Below, one piece after another: positions 34,277 through 43,571 of a stretch of 64,000 bases of DNA. The notes beneath the pieces were generated by a model. It was not told the DNA's origin and did no database searches. It worked only from the letters and a program-made list of their open reading frames with translations. This DNA is from an uncultured Collinsella sp. (GTDB lineage Bacteria > Actinomycetota > Coriobacteriia > Coriobacteriales > Coriobacteriaceae), in NCBI GenBank assembly GCA_947002045.1, contig CAMQJB010000003.1, positions 13,941 to 77,940 of the forward strand, read 5' to 3'. Numbering within the stretch: the first letter of the stretch is position 1; each line of letters opens with the position of its first letter. A program made the position numbers and the translations under genes.

Positions 34277-34534
34277 TTACGCGTTCGCGAGCGGGCGTAC
34301 GCTGACCCTGTGCTTGATACCCTTGTGGAACTCAACGGTACCGTCGACCAGCGCGAACAGCGTGTCGTCCTTGCCACGGCCAACGTTCTCACCCGGGTGG
34401 ATGTGCGTGCCGTGCTGACGGACGAGAATCGTGCCCGTGGTTACCGTCTGGCCGGCATAGCGCTTCGTGCCAAGGCGCTGACCGCGGGAGTCACGGCCAT
34501 TACGGGAGGAACCGAGTCCTTTTTTGTGTGCCAT
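34277..34534 (-). CDS. rpmA: 50S ribosomal protein L27
   Basis: The 85-residue protein starts MAHKKGLGSSRNGRDSRGQR, followed by KRYAGQTVTTGTILVRQHGT and HPGENVGRGKDDTLFAL. There is no Firmicutes-style cleavable N-terminal extension. ATG at 34534 has AGGT 7 nt upstream. It follows rplU by 33 nt. Confidence 0.98.
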   Translation of the reverse strand: MAHKKGLGSSRNGRDSRGQRLGTKRYAGQTVTTGTILVRQHGTHIHPGENVGRGKDDTLFALVDGTVEFHKGIKHRVSVRPLANA

Positions 34535-34567
34535 TGTGTATACCTACTCTTTCGTTACGAGTGTAAT

Positions 34568-34942
34568 CTACTCGGCGACGGGAGCCTCGGCAACAGCCTC
34601 AGCCTCTGCCTTGACAGCCTTCTTGGCGCGGGAGGTAGCCTGAACCTTCACGATCTTCAGCTTGGTGAGCTGCTGACGGTGACCCTTCAGACGACGATAG
34701 CGCTTACGCTTGTGGAACTTGAAGACCAGCTGCTTCTCGCCCTTGAACTGCTCAACGATCTGAGCGGTAACCTTGGCCTTGGCCAGCTTGTCGGGATCGG
34801 TGACGATCTTCTTACCATCGTTGAGGAAGATAACCGGCAGGGTGATCTTATCGCCCTCATTGCCCTCGATCTTCTCGACGGTGATGACATCGTCGGTGGC
34901 GACCTTGTACTGCTTGCCGCCCGTGTTAACGATTGCGTACAT
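34568..34942 (-). CDS. rplU: 50S ribosomal protein L21
   Basis: The 124-residue protein starts MYAIVNTGGKQYKV and contains FKFHKRKRYRRLKGHRQ, typical of L21. An Ala/Glu/Lys C-terminal tail of about 20 residues is added. ATG at 34942 is chosen over the in-frame start at 34963, which adds seven residues not seen in L21. A strong promoter lies 43 nt upstream. Confidence 0.98.
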   Translation of the reverse strand: MYAIVNTGGKQYKVATDDVITVEKIEGNEGDKITLPVIFLNDGKKIVTDPDKLAKAKVTAQIVEQFKGEKQLVFKFHKRKRYRRLKGHRQQLTKLKIVKVQATSRAKKAVKAEAEAVAEAPVAE

Positions 34943-34984
34943 GTTTACTTGCCCTTCATGCATCAGTTAGTGCAACAGCCGAAT

Positions 34985-35013
34985 ATAGTAGCAGGCGATA
35001 ATACCCCCGTCAA
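34985..35013 (-). promoter_or_regulatory. Promoter of rplU-rpmA
   Basis: On the minus strand: TTGACG, 17-nt spacer, TACTAT. The -35 box overlaps the stop codon region of the gene ending at 35010. Confidence 0.8.
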
Positions 35014-35822
35014 CGAGTATGTGGAGCAAATCCACAAGTTCGCACAGGTATGGGGCTGACGAGTCGGCCCTCGTCGTCCTCGCATGCTTGATTCTGACGC
35101 TCGACATCGTAGGAGCAGATGGTCACGAGGTCTTGCATACCGGTGGAAACAATAGGTGCATCGACGCCCGGGGTCAAGCCCTGCAACAAAACATCAGCTG
35201 CGGAAAGCAAAATTTCCGGACGCATGGAGCCCTCGTTATCGGCATGGGTGTCGAGCATGAGCACCAGATGGTCCTCACGCTCCCCCGCCGCGAGCTCATA
35301 GCCAACGAGCGTATGGTCCAGATCAAGACGCTTGCTCTTTTTGCCGCGCGCATAGTCAATGCCATGACCCGCGCGCAGCGTGTCGATCGCAGCACGCACC
35401 TCGTCGGCGCTCACGGGGACCTCGGGGTCCAGGTGCAAGTCGATGCGGTACGACAGACGCGTAAGTTGAGCCGTCAGCGCCGGCGAGCGCACGTCGATGT
35501 AGGCGGCCTCGATGGGTGCCAAATCTGCCGGGGACGCCGCGGCCAGGCGCTCAAAGGCCTCGTCAAGCGCGACGAACTCGGTCATAAACAGGTCATACCA
35601 CTCGCAGGTCGACGACGTGCCCACGGGCAGCGCCGACGAAAAGCCCACGCGCATATGCGGCGAGAAACCCTGCGTCACGGCATAGGGCAGGCCCGCACGG
35701 CGCACGATGCGCTCAATGGTATGGATTAGTTCCAGATGGCCCAAATACTTAAGGCGATCACGCTTGCCGTAGCGAACGCGCAGCCTAAAGAGCGTGGGAT
35801 TGTCGGTCAAGCGCTCACTCAT
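35010..35822 (-). CDS. Radical-SAM-linked protein (DUF2344/TIGR03936 family)
   Basis: A 270-residue protein with the family start LRVRYGKRDRLKYLGHLELIHTIERI and the GFSPHMRVGFSSALPVG segment. Its biochemical role is unknown. In many bacteria it is encoded next to, or fused with, the radical-SAM protein found here immediately upstream. ATG at 35822 overlaps the upstream TGA as ATGA, so the two are translationally coupled. The position upstream of rplU-rpmA is common and suggests a role in ribosome or tRNA biology; that is inference. Confidence 0.85.
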   Translation of the reverse strand: MSERLTDNPTLFRLRVRYGKRDRLKYLGHLELIHTIERIVRRAGLPYAVTQGFSPHMRVGFSSALPVGTSSTCEWYDLFMTEFVALDEAFERLAAASPADLAPIEAAYIDVRSPALTAQLTRLSYRIDLHLDPEVPVSADEVRAAIDTLRAGHGIDYARGKKSKRLDLDHTLVGYELAAGEREDHLVLMLDTHADNEGSMRPEILLSAADVLLQGLTPGVDAPIVSTGMQDLVTICSYDVERQNQACEDDEGRLVSPIPVRTCGFAPHTR

Positions 35823-37696
35823 GCGCGATCACCCATCAATACGTTCTTGGCGTGGAGCGTGGGACAGATTCCGCAGCCGGTGCACGACGTGCGGGTGCAA
35901 TCGGGCGTCGTGACGCCCTCGAGCGAACGGCGGTATTCGCGCTCGAGGAAGCCGCGCGAGCAGCCGGGGCTCACGTGCTCCCAGGGCAGGCGCCAGTCCA
36001 GCTCGTAGGGCAGGTGCACCAGCTCGTTGAGGTCGATGCCGTTTTTGGCAGCGGCCTCCTTCCAGTTGTCGAGCGAGAAGTGCTCCACCCAGGCGTCGAA
36101 GCGCGAGCCCGCACGCCAGGCGTCGATGATGACCGGCGTCATATCGCGACCGGCGCGGGACAGCGCGGCCTCGACGAGCGAGGTCTCCGCATCGTGGTAG
36201 TGTACGCGAACGGCGCGGTTGCGCACGCTCGTGATGAGTAGCTTCTGGCGGCGCTTGACGTCGTCGTAATCGAGCTGTGGGCACCACTGGAAGGGCGTTG
36301 CCGCCTTGGGGATGAACACCGAAACAGAGATAGACACCGAGATAGACCCGCGGCGCGACTTGGGCACCACGGAGCGGCCAAGCTCCAGCACGTGATCGGC
36401 CAGATTGGCGATAGCCACGATGTCCTCGTCGCGCTCGCCGGGAAGGCCCATCATGAAGTAGAGCTTCATGCGGTTCCAGCCGGCCTCGAAGGCTGCCTTG
36501 GCCGCGCGATCCAAGTCCTCCTCGGTCACGTTCTTGTTGATGATATCGCGCATACGCTGGCTGCCCGCCTCGGGCGCGAACGTCAGGCCGCCCTTCTTTT
36601 CGCCAGCGACCGACTCGGCCATATCAACGCCAAACGAATCCAAGCGCTGCGAGGGAATGGACACGCGAATGCCCGTGTCCTCCAGACGACGGTTGAGCCT
36701 ACCGAGCACGTCGCGGATACAGGAGTGGTCGGTCGTCGAAAGCGAGGTAAGCGACACCTCGTCATAGCCAGTCTTTTCCAAGCCCTGGATCACCGATGAC
36801 ACGATCTGATCGGCCGAGCGCTCGCGTACCGGACGATACGTCATGCCTGCCTGGCAAAAACGGCAGCCGCGGGCGCAGCCACGCAGGATCTCGATAGACA
36901 GGCGATCATGGACGAGCTGCGCATACGGCACGCACGACTGAGGAAGCGGATTGGTGGCACCAAAGTCCTCGACGACACGCTTGTAGACTACCGGTGGGAC
37001 GCCCTTGCCCTCGCGCGGCACGGTATAGCCATGCGGCGTGCAGGGCTCGTCATAGCGCACCTCATACAGAGACGGCACATAGGTACCGGCGACCGTCGCG
37101 AGCTGCTCGACAATCTGAGCGCGCGAGACGCCCTCGTCGCGCAAGCGGCGATGCAGCTGGCAGATCTCGAGCAGTGACTCCTCGCCCTCGCCAATGAGGA
37201 TGGCATCGAAGAATGCAGCGTACGGCTCGGGGTTATACACCGAGGGACCACCGGCGACGATGATGGGATCGTCCTCGGTACGGTCGGCAGCCAGCAGCGG
37301 AATGCCGGCGAGATCGAGCGCTTCGAGGAAGTTCGTCACGGCCATCTCGTGCGGCACGTGCATGCCGACGATGTCGAACGAGGCCACGGGCGCTGCGCCC
37401 TCGAGCGACAGCAGCGGAATCCCCGCCTCGCGCATGGCATCGCCCATATCGGGCCACGGCACGTAGCCGCGCTCGCAGGAAATGCCCTCGGCCTGATTAA
37501 GGATGTTGTAGAGAATGGCGATGCCCTGGTTGGGCAGACCGACCTCATACACGTCTGGATAGATCATGCAGCAGCGATAGTCGGCATCGGCCTTTGAGAG
37601 CGTGCCCCACTCGTGGTCGATATAGCGACTCGGCTTTTCGACCTTGGCGAGCAGCGGCTCGATCAGATGAAAACAGTCTTGATATGGAACGCGCAA
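35819..37696 (-). CDS. B12-binding-like/radical SAM protein (TIGR03960 family), function unknown
   Basis: A 625-residue protein. The N-terminal half (about 30-250) resembles the B12-binding-like fold of radical-SAM methylthiotransferase relatives (YPDVYEVGLPNQGIAILYN). The radical-SAM core has the CxxxCxxC cluster motif in RGCARGCRFCQAGMTYRP near residue 280. The C-terminus carries extra cysteines (CTRTSCTGCGICPTLH) that could hold a second iron-sulphur cluster. The start is TTG at 37696, with AGGGG 7 nt upstream. It is coupled to its partner at 35010-35822. The substrate is not known. Confidence 0.88.
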   Translation of the reverse strand: MRVPYQDCFHLIEPLLAKVEKPSRYIDHEWGTLSKADADYRCCMIYPDVYEVGLPNQGIAILYNILNQAEGISCERGYVPWPDMGDAMREAGIPLLSLEGAAPVASFDIVGMHVPHEMAVTNFLEALDLAGIPLLAADRTEDDPIIVAGGPSVYNPEPYAAFFDAILIGEGEESLLEICQLHRRLRDEGVSRAQIVEQLATVAGTYVPSLYEVRYDEPCTPHGYTVPREGKGVPPVVYKRVVEDFGATNPLPQSCVPYAQLVHDRLSIEILRGCARGCRFCQAGMTYRPVRERSADQIVSSVIQGLEKTGYDEVSLTSLSTTDHSCIRDVLGRLNRRLEDTGIRVSIPSQRLDSFGVDMAESVAGEKKGGLTFAPEAGSQRMRDIINKNVTEEDLDRAAKAAFEAGWNRMKLYFMMGLPGERDEDIVAIANLADHVLELGRSVVPKSRRGSISVSISVSVFIPKAATPFQWCPQLDYDDVKRRQKLLITSVRNRAVRVHYHDAETSLVEAALSRAGRDMTPVIIDAWRAGSRFDAWVEHFSLDNWKEAAAKNGIDLNELVHLPYELDWRLPWEHVSPGCSRGFLEREYRRSLEGVTTPDCTRTSCTGCGICPTLHAKNVLMGDRA

Positions 37697-37706
37697 CAGA
37701 AAACCC

Positions 37707-38636
37707 CTAAGCAGCGAGATCGGATGCGTCTTGGTAGGACGCCATAGAACGGGTAGCGCCGGAGACCGTGGTCACCAGGTCGCGAACGCGCGAGAACGTG
37801 GCAGCAGCGACCTCGTTGGCGCGGCTGTAGTCCACATCGCGCTCGTAGAGCGACACGAGCGCGCGGCCCATGCCATAGGTACCCGCGGCTGCGGTAAGCG
37901 CCTTAACGACAAAGCCGATGTGCGGCGTCTGCTTCACCAATGCGCGGGTGACGGCGCGAATCACCAGACCGCCGGCGAGCACGCCCGCGACCTCGTAGCC
38001 GCGCTCGGGCTTTATGCCGCGTCCAAAAATGGCCGCCAGCTCAAAGAGCATGCCCACCTGCGCCAGCGCCATCACGGGATAGTCGGCACCCGGCAAAAAC
38101 ACCAAGGCGCCCGTCGCCATGTTGGTGAGCGCGCACGAGGTAATGATGCGATTTGCCGCCGCGATGCGCATAAAAGCAAAGTTGGCGGCAAAAGCCGTCT
38201 CCTTGTCCGTACGATCGAGGATCCAGCGGGCAAGCGTCTCGAGCAGATAGGTCTTATCGGTCGCCGCCACCACGCCGAGCATGGGCGTAGATTCCTCAAC
38301 GAACGGCACCTCGACGGCGGACTCGGCAAGCACGCACACGGGCGCGCCGGCAATCACGAGCTCCTGCACAGCACTCTCCAGGCGGTCGGATCCGCACGAG
38401 AGGACCAACACCACGTCGGTATCGGCCTTGGGAACGATACGGTCCTCCCCCAGGCGATCAACACGCACAATGCCCGAAGTCGTCTGCGGCACAAAGGCAT
38501 CGCGCACCGTCTCGACCAAAAAGGGAGACGCGGTCGAATCAAGGTAAACCGAGACACGCACCGGTGTATCGGAATCCTTCTTAACAGACGCGCCCATCTT
38601 AAAAGCGCTGGTCAACTTATCTACGGGAATCTTCAT
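37707..38636 (-). CDS. Hypothetical protein: Rossmann-like domain plus DUF697-like membrane-associated region
   Basis: I do not recognise a named family with certainty. The 309 residues have an N-terminal Rossmann-like part (about 25-125; VRVSVYLDSTASPFLV, DVVLVLSCGSDRLESAV). A hydrophobic Ala/Gly-rich region (about 155-270) is reminiscent of DUF697/YcjF proteins. The first region lacks a Walker A, so it is not an intact GTPase. ATG at 38636 has GGAGGGG 6 nt upstream. It lies in the rod-shape operon between rodA and the radical-SAM gene, 10-18 nt from each, so it is co-expressed with elongasome genes. Confidence 0.75.
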   Translation of the reverse strand: MKIPVDKLTSAFKMGASVKKDSDTPVRVSVYLDSTASPFLVETVRDAFVPQTTSGIVRVDRLGEDRIVPKADTDVVLVLSCGSDRLESAVQELVIAGAPVCVLAESAVEVPFVEESTPMLGVVAATDKTYLLETLARWILDRTDKETAFAANFAFMRIAAANRIITSCALTNMATGALVFLPGADYPVMALAQVGMLFELAAIFGRGIKPERGYEVAGVLAGGLVIRAVTRALVKQTPHIGFVVKALTAAAGTYGMGRALVSLYERDVDYSRANEVAAATFSRVRDLVTTVSGATRSMASYQDASDLAA

Positions 38637-38654
38637 GGCAAACCCCTCCAGCGG

Positions 38655-39881
38655 TTACGCGGCGCCCGAACGATGCCGCCATATGGATTGTACGATACCC
38701 ACCGTCAGCAACTGAATCATCATCGACGACGAACCAAAACTAATAAACGGCAGCGGAATACCGGTAATCGGCATCATGCCAATGCACATGCCGATATTCT
38801 CGAAGGTCTGGAACGCCCACATGCCGACGATACCCACGCACGACAGGCGCAAGAACAGTGACTCGCACTTAAAGGCGACGCGAATCGTCGAGAAGATCAG
38901 CAGCACGTAGAGGCACAGGAGCAAAAAGGAGCCGCAGAAGCCGAACGTCTCGGACAGGAAGGCGAAGACGAAGTCGGTGTGGAACTCGGGTAGAAAGCCA
39001 CCGGCCGACTGAGTCGCGTGGCCCAGGCCCTTACCAAAGAAGCCACCCGAGCCGACGGCAATGAGCGACTGCTGCAGGTTGTAGGCATCATCCGAATCGG
39101 CTTTGTCGGGGTTGATGAAGACTGTCAGACGGTTCATCTGATACTGCTTGATCAGCACGTCGTGGCCAAGGAGCGAATCAAAGACCGAGTCGAGCGCCAA
39201 GATGAGCGCAATCAAACCAACCAGCAGGGCCAAGGTCGACAGCACCCATTCGCGGCGTGCACCGCTCATGCAGATGACGATGGCACCCGAGACCAGCACG
39301 ACCAGGCCCGAGCCCAGGTCGCCCATGGCGACGACGGCCAAGAACGGAATGGACAGCATACCGCAGAGCTTAATGTAGTCGCGAACGGTATCGATGCGGC
39401 CGTTGTATTGCGAGCCAAGCGTGGCCATAAAGAAAATGGTGATGAGCTTGGCAAGCTCAACGGGCTGGAAGGTCAGGCCGATACCGGGAATCTTGATCCA
39501 ACCCGTCATTCCCAAGCCGCCCGTGTAGGACAGGCCCGGAATCTTAGGCGAGAAGATCACGATGAGATCGACGACGAGCAGAGCCGTCGAAAAGTTGGAA
39601 ATGCCACGCAGGTCGGTGCGCCAAACGAGCACCGCCAGCACCGCGCCAATGCCAATGCCCAGCAGGTGGCGCGAGAACGAGGCATCGGCCTTAAACTGCG
39701 ACGCCGACCAAATAATGATGGCGCCATAGGCAACGAGCGCGACGGTAGCCAGCAGCACGCCGATGTGTACCTTCTGGCGGAACGTGCCGCGCGAAGCCGA
39801 GAGCTGCTTGTTAACGCGGTCCAGGCTGCTGCGAGAGCCGGTTTTGGTTGAGCGGAACAGGTCCGCCGGCGAAAAGTCCAT
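38655..39881 (-). CDS. rodA: SEDS peptidoglycan glycosyltransferase RodA
   Basis: Polymerises glycan strands from lipid II with PBP2 during elongation. The 408 residues contain about ten membrane helices after a cytoplasmic N-terminus of about 38 residues. Family motifs include IIWSASQF, WIKIPGIGLTFQPVELAK, LPEFHTDFVFAFLSE and GIPLPFISFGSSSM. ATG at 39881 has AGGAGG 5 nt upstream. It follows mrdA by 9 nt, making RodA rather than FtsW the likely identity. Confidence 0.93.
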   Translation of the reverse strand: MDFSPADLFRSTKTGSRSSLDRVNKQLSASRGTFRQKVHIGVLLATVALVAYGAIIIWSASQFKADASFSRHLLGIGIGAVLAVLVWRTDLRGISNFSTALLVVDLIVIFSPKIPGLSYTGGLGMTGWIKIPGIGLTFQPVELAKLITIFFMATLGSQYNGRIDTVRDYIKLCGMLSIPFLAVVAMGDLGSGLVVLVSGAIVICMSGARREWVLSTLALLVGLIALILALDSVFDSLLGHDVLIKQYQMNRLTVFINPDKADSDDAYNLQQSLIAVGSGGFFGKGLGHATQSAGGFLPEFHTDFVFAFLSETFGFCGSFLLLCLYVLLIFSTIRVAFKCESLFLRLSCVGIVGMWAFQTFENIGMCIGMMPITGIPLPFISFGSSSMMIQLLTVGIVQSIWRHRSGAA

Positions 39882-39890
39882 CGCAACCTC

Positions 39891-41960
39891 CTATCGAACC
39901 GAGGAATCGCCCGTGGCCGTCGACGTGTCGGGCTCGTCATAAATCGCACCGAGGACATCGCGCACGACGTGCAACGCGGTATCGGAGCCGCCACCGCCCT
40001 GCTCCAAGATAGTGGCAATCACGTACTTAGGGTCATCGGCCGGCGCGTAGGCGCAAAACCACGCGTAATCGTCCTCGCCGCTCTTCTCGCCCGTGCCGGA
40101 CTTGCCGTAGACCGTAGGGGTCAGGGAGTTAAAGTGCGCGGCGGTCGAAGTCGACGCGGAGTAAATCACATCGTGCATGCCGTTGCGGACAAGAGCCAAA
40201 TCCGAATCGCTGTTGATCTTGGCCTCCAGGCGCTTCTTCTTGCCCTTGCCGTTGTATTTATAGGCATCGCCGTCGCCATCGCGCGACACGGCTGACAAAA
40301 ACACGTGAGGCACGTACTGTTTGCCGCCGTTGGCAAGACCCATATAGGCGCACGCCATCTGCAGGGGCGTCACCAGGATGTCGCCCTGGCCGATGGCAAT
40401 GTTGGTCATATCGCCGGCATTCCACTTGCGGTCCTCGGCCGAGGCATCGGTAAAGTACGACTCTTTCCACTCGGCGTCGGGAATGCGTCCCGCACCCTCA
40501 CTCGGCAGATCGATACCACAGGTCTTGCCCAGACCCCAGCGACGAAAGACCTCTTGCAGGCCCTCGGGATGCTGGTCGTTGTAGAAAAACGCCTTGCCCA
40601 TATCGTAGAACACGGGGTCGCAGGAGTTGGCGATACCGGACTGCAGCGTCATGACACCATGTCCGGATTGAAGCCAGCAACGCTTGCCCCATGACTTGCC
40701 CAAGCCCGTCCAATAGCCCGTGCAGTTGGTCGTCTGGGTCGACGTGTACGTGCCAAACTCAAGACCGGCCAACGCCGAAAGCGGCTTGATGGTCGAAGCC
40801 GACATGTACTGGCCGCTAATAGCGCGGTTGAGCAGCGGATGCGAACCCTCGTCATCGTTGAGCTCGGTCCAAACATCGTTGGAGACGCCGCCGATAAACA
40901 CCGAAGGATCGAACTTTGGCTCGCTGGCCATGCCCAGAATCTCGCCGTTATTGGGGTCGAGGCACACCACGGCACCGTTGCCGGCGTCGCTGTGGCCTGT
41001 GGTCTTAGCGAGCTCAATGGCACTTGCAAGCGCCGTCTCGCAGGCTTGCTGAATCTTGAGGTCAAGCGTGAGCTTAATGTCGGAGCCGGCCTTGGCGGGC
41101 ACGGCGCCGGCCTGACCGGTCACGTTGCCCGAGGCATCGACCTTCACCGTCTGCTCGCCGCGAATACCCTGCAGCAAGTTCTCGTAGTAGCTCTCGACGC
41201 CCGCCTGACCCACGATATCGCCCGACTGGTACGTAATCTGACCGGCGGCGCTATCGTTATCGCCCGAAGCCTTCTTGTTCTGTGCCTCGAGCTGCTCGGA
41301 GGTAATGGTGCCGGTATAGCCCAAAATGTGACAGGCCGTCTCGCCGTACGGGTACTGGCGCTCGGTGCGCTCGGCAATCTTCACGCCCGGGAACTCGCCG
41401 GCATGTTCCTTGATATAGGCAACCGTGGAGCGGCGCACGTCCGTCGCGATGGTATGCAGGCTCTGAGCGCCCTCGGAATTGTCCTGGATATTGCGCAGCA
41501 CCGCGACGTAGGGCATACCGAGCACGTTGGCAAGATGGCGCACCAGCACGGTGTCATCGGCCAAGTCGCGATAGGCAACGACGGCAAGTGAAGGACGGTT
41601 TTGCACAAGTGCCACGCCATTGCGATCAAGGATTCGCCCGCGCACAGCCGGCGTGGTGACGGTACGGGTCTGGTTGCTCTTGGCCTGCTTGTCGTAGTAG
41701 TCCGACGAGACCATCTGCATGCCCCACAGCTTGACGGCGAGCGCGGCAAACATCGCGCCCACGCCGGCGGTGAGGATGGAGAAGCGACCCTTGAAGGCGG
41801 TCGCAGCGGTATTGCCCTCGCCCTCAGTGGCGCGCGGGGCCGTTCCATGCTGCGTGTCGTAGGTAAAACGGGAATCGCCGCGGCGCATGATGACCAGCGC
41901 GACCACAATGGCCACGACCAGCACGATACCGGCGATGATAACCGTCATCTGGGAAGACAT
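39891..41960 (-). CDS. mrdA: Penicillin-binding protein 2 (elongasome transpeptidase)
   Basis: Class B PBP cross-linking peptidoglycan, 689 residues. A pedestal region (RTVTTPAVRGRILDRNG) precedes the transpeptidase domain with SASTIKP (active-site serine), NSCDPVFYDMG (the SxD form typical of PBP2) and YGKSGTGEK (KTG box as KSG). Unusually, two hydrophobic helices are present at the N-terminus (about 6-25 and 60-80), separated by a polar stretch. Most PBP2 proteins have one. ATG at 41960 has GGGAGG 7 nt upstream. Part of the mreB-rodA operon. Confidence 0.93.
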   Translation of the reverse strand: MSSQMTVIIAGIVLVVAIVVALVIMRRGDSRFTYDTQHGTAPRATEGEGNTAATAFKGRFSILTAGVGAMFAALAVKLWGMQMVSSDYYDKQAKSNQTRTVTTPAVRGRILDRNGVALVQNRPSLAVVAYRDLADDTVLVRHLANVLGMPYVAVLRNIQDNSEGAQSLHTIATDVRRSTVAYIKEHAGEFPGVKIAERTERQYPYGETACHILGYTGTITSEQLEAQNKKASGDNDSAAGQITYQSGDIVGQAGVESYYENLLQGIRGEQTVKVDASGNVTGQAGAVPAKAGSDIKLTLDLKIQQACETALASAIELAKTTGHSDAGNGAVVCLDPNNGEILGMASEPKFDPSVFIGGVSNDVWTELNDDEGSHPLLNRAISGQYMSASTIKPLSALAGLEFGTYTSTQTTNCTGYWTGLGKSWGKRCWLQSGHGVMTLQSGIANSCDPVFYDMGKAFFYNDQHPEGLQEVFRRWGLGKTCGIDLPSEGAGRIPDAEWKESYFTDASAEDRKWNAGDMTNIAIGQGDILVTPLQMACAYMGLANGGKQYVPHVFLSAVSRDGDGDAYKYNGKGKKKRLEAKINSDSDLALVRNGMHDVIYSASTSTAAHFNSLTPTVYGKSGTGEKSGEDDYAWFCAYAPADDPKYVIATILEQGGGGSDTALHVVRDVLGAIYDEPDTSTATGDSSVR

Positions 41961-41973
41961 CTACGGGCCTCCC

Positions 41974-42540
41974 CTATTTGAGTTTGCGGGTCTTGGGCTT
42001 AAAGCGCATGCCCGTCTGATGACCACCGCGTGCGGAGAATCCGTAACCGGACTGCGGCACGACACCGGACATCAAGAACGGGATGGCAACCAGACCCGTC
42101 AGGATCGAAGACGGCAGGGCATGTCCAAAGATCGCCACGACAAAACTCGATTCCAGTCCCATAAACAGCAAGATAATGCTGTAGATCACGTTAATGGCAA
42201 GCGCAAAGGCGCCCACCGTGATGCCGCGAGCGCTCGGGGTGCCGCCCGTCTGACCGGCGGCACTGTGTGTCAGGGCAAAGCTGCCCACCGTCAGCAGCAG
42301 CGACATAACGCCCACCGGAACGGCGGCGGAAAGATCATAGAACAGGCCACTGCAAAAACCGCAGACGACAGCCCGCGTGGGATCGCCTGAGAACACGCTC
42401 AGGCACACCAGGATAATCATAAAGTTAAAGCGACCGCCCGCGATGGAGATCTGCGGCGCCAGGCCTGCCTGCAGCAGTACGCACACAATGGCGGCGATTA
42501 CAAACGTACTGGAGCTCGCCCCCTGCTCGTGTAGATCCAT
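41974..42540 (-). CDS. mreD: Rod shape-determining membrane protein MreD
   Basis: Small integral membrane protein of the elongasome. The 188 residues form five or six hydrophobic segments, with the family-like FNFMIILVCLSVFSGDPTRAVV and GFCSGLFYDLSAAVPVG. The tail is basic. ATG at 42540 is preferred because AGGGGG lies 7 nt upstream; the ATG at 42546 is only one base from it. It sits between mreC and mrdA as usual. Confidence 0.88.
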   Translation of the reverse strand: MDLHEQGASSSTFVIAAIVCVLLQAGLAPQISIAGGRFNFMIILVCLSVFSGDPTRAVVCGFCSGLFYDLSAAVPVGVMSLLLTVGSFALTHSAAGQTGGTPSARGITVGAFALAINVIYSIILLFMGLESSFVVAIFGHALPSSILTGLVAIPFLMSGVVPQSGYGFSARGGHQTGMRFKPKTRKLK

Positions 42541-42551
42541 GGACATGCCCC

Positions 42552-43550
42552 CTATTCGCTCGAGCCGGAATCGGTCGTCTCGGACGTGTCGGAACTGTCA
42601 TCCGAGCTCTCGTCCTTCGTCTTGGTCGCAGCATCGCGCGACGTTCCCTGCGGCGTACTATTAGCGGTGCTCACGTCCTCGTCCGAGGCCGACTGTTCGT
42701 CGGTCAACGAGGTGATGACGAGCACCTCCTCGTTATTCTCTGCCGTGGTCTGGGCACGTACGACGATGGTGTAATACACATCGTTGGCCGACTTCTCCAC
42801 CGAGGAAACAGTGCCGAGCGGCAGGCCCTTGGGGAACACGCCACCGATGCCCGAGGTCACGATGATGTCGCCCACCTTCACGTCGGAGTCGACGCTCACG
42901 TACTCAAGACGCAGCGTACCGTCAGCCTGACCCTGCAACATGCCCTGGGCGCGCGTGTCCTGCACCATGGCCGACACGCCCGAGTTCTCGTCACCAATCA
43001 GGCGCACGGTAGAGGTCTTGGCCGATACCTCGATAATCTGGCCGATAACACCGGCAGAACTCGTCACGGGCATGTTGATGGTAAGGCCGTCGGCAGATCC
43101 CTTGTCGATGGTAACGGTCGAGGTCCAGGCATCGCCCGACGCACCGACGATACGAGCAGCAGTCGACTTAAGGTTGTAGGTCGATTGCAGCCCGACCAGG
43201 CCCTCCAGGCGCTCGGCAGTCTTTTGAGCCTCGGAAAGCTCAGCGACCTTAGAGGTCAGCACCTCGTTTTGCTTCTTGAGGTCAGCGAGCGACTCCTGCG
43301 AAGCCGTGAGGTTGGAGAACACGTTGCCGATCGCGTTGAAGGGAGCCGCCACGGCCGAGCCCAAAAAGCGCACCGGCGAGGTAATCGTCGTTACACCCGA
43401 GCGCACGGCATGAATCGGCCCGGCCTCACCCTCACGGATATAAAACGTGAGCAGCAACACCGAAATCAGGCTGAAAACAATCAACGGGCGCATACCCGTT
43501 GATTGTCGCTTGGTATTCAGATTTGGAGAGAAACCCGAAGATCGTGCCAA
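42552..43550 (-). CDS. mreC: Rod shape-determining protein MreC
   Basis: Bitopic scaffold linking MreB/MreD to PBP2. The 332 residues comprise one N-terminal membrane helix (about 20-38), a coiled coil (about 80-118), and a beta-rich periplasmic-type domain with VGLQSTYNLKSTAARIVG and VGDIIVTSGIGGVFPKGLPLG. A Ser/Asp/Thr-rich tail of about 45 residues is added. The start is TTG at 43550 with AAAGGTGG 7 nt upstream. Confidence 0.93.
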   Translation of the reverse strand: MARSSGFSPNLNTKRQSTGMRPLIVFSLISVLLLTFYIREGEAGPIHAVRSGVTTITSPVRFLGSAVAAPFNAIGNVFSNLTASQESLADLKKQNEVLTSKVAELSEAQKTAERLEGLVGLQSTYNLKSTAARIVGASGDAWTSTVTIDKGSADGLTINMPVTSSAGVIGQIIEVSAKTSTVRLIGDENSGVSAMVQDTRAQGMLQGQADGTLRLEYVSVDSDVKVGDIIVTSGIGGVFPKGLPLGTVSSVEKSANDVYYTIVVRAQTTAENNEEVLVITSLTDEQSASDEDVSTANSTPQGTSRDAATKTKDESSDDSSDTSETTDSGSSE

Positions 43551-43571
43551 ATGGAATCCACCTTTTGGAAA

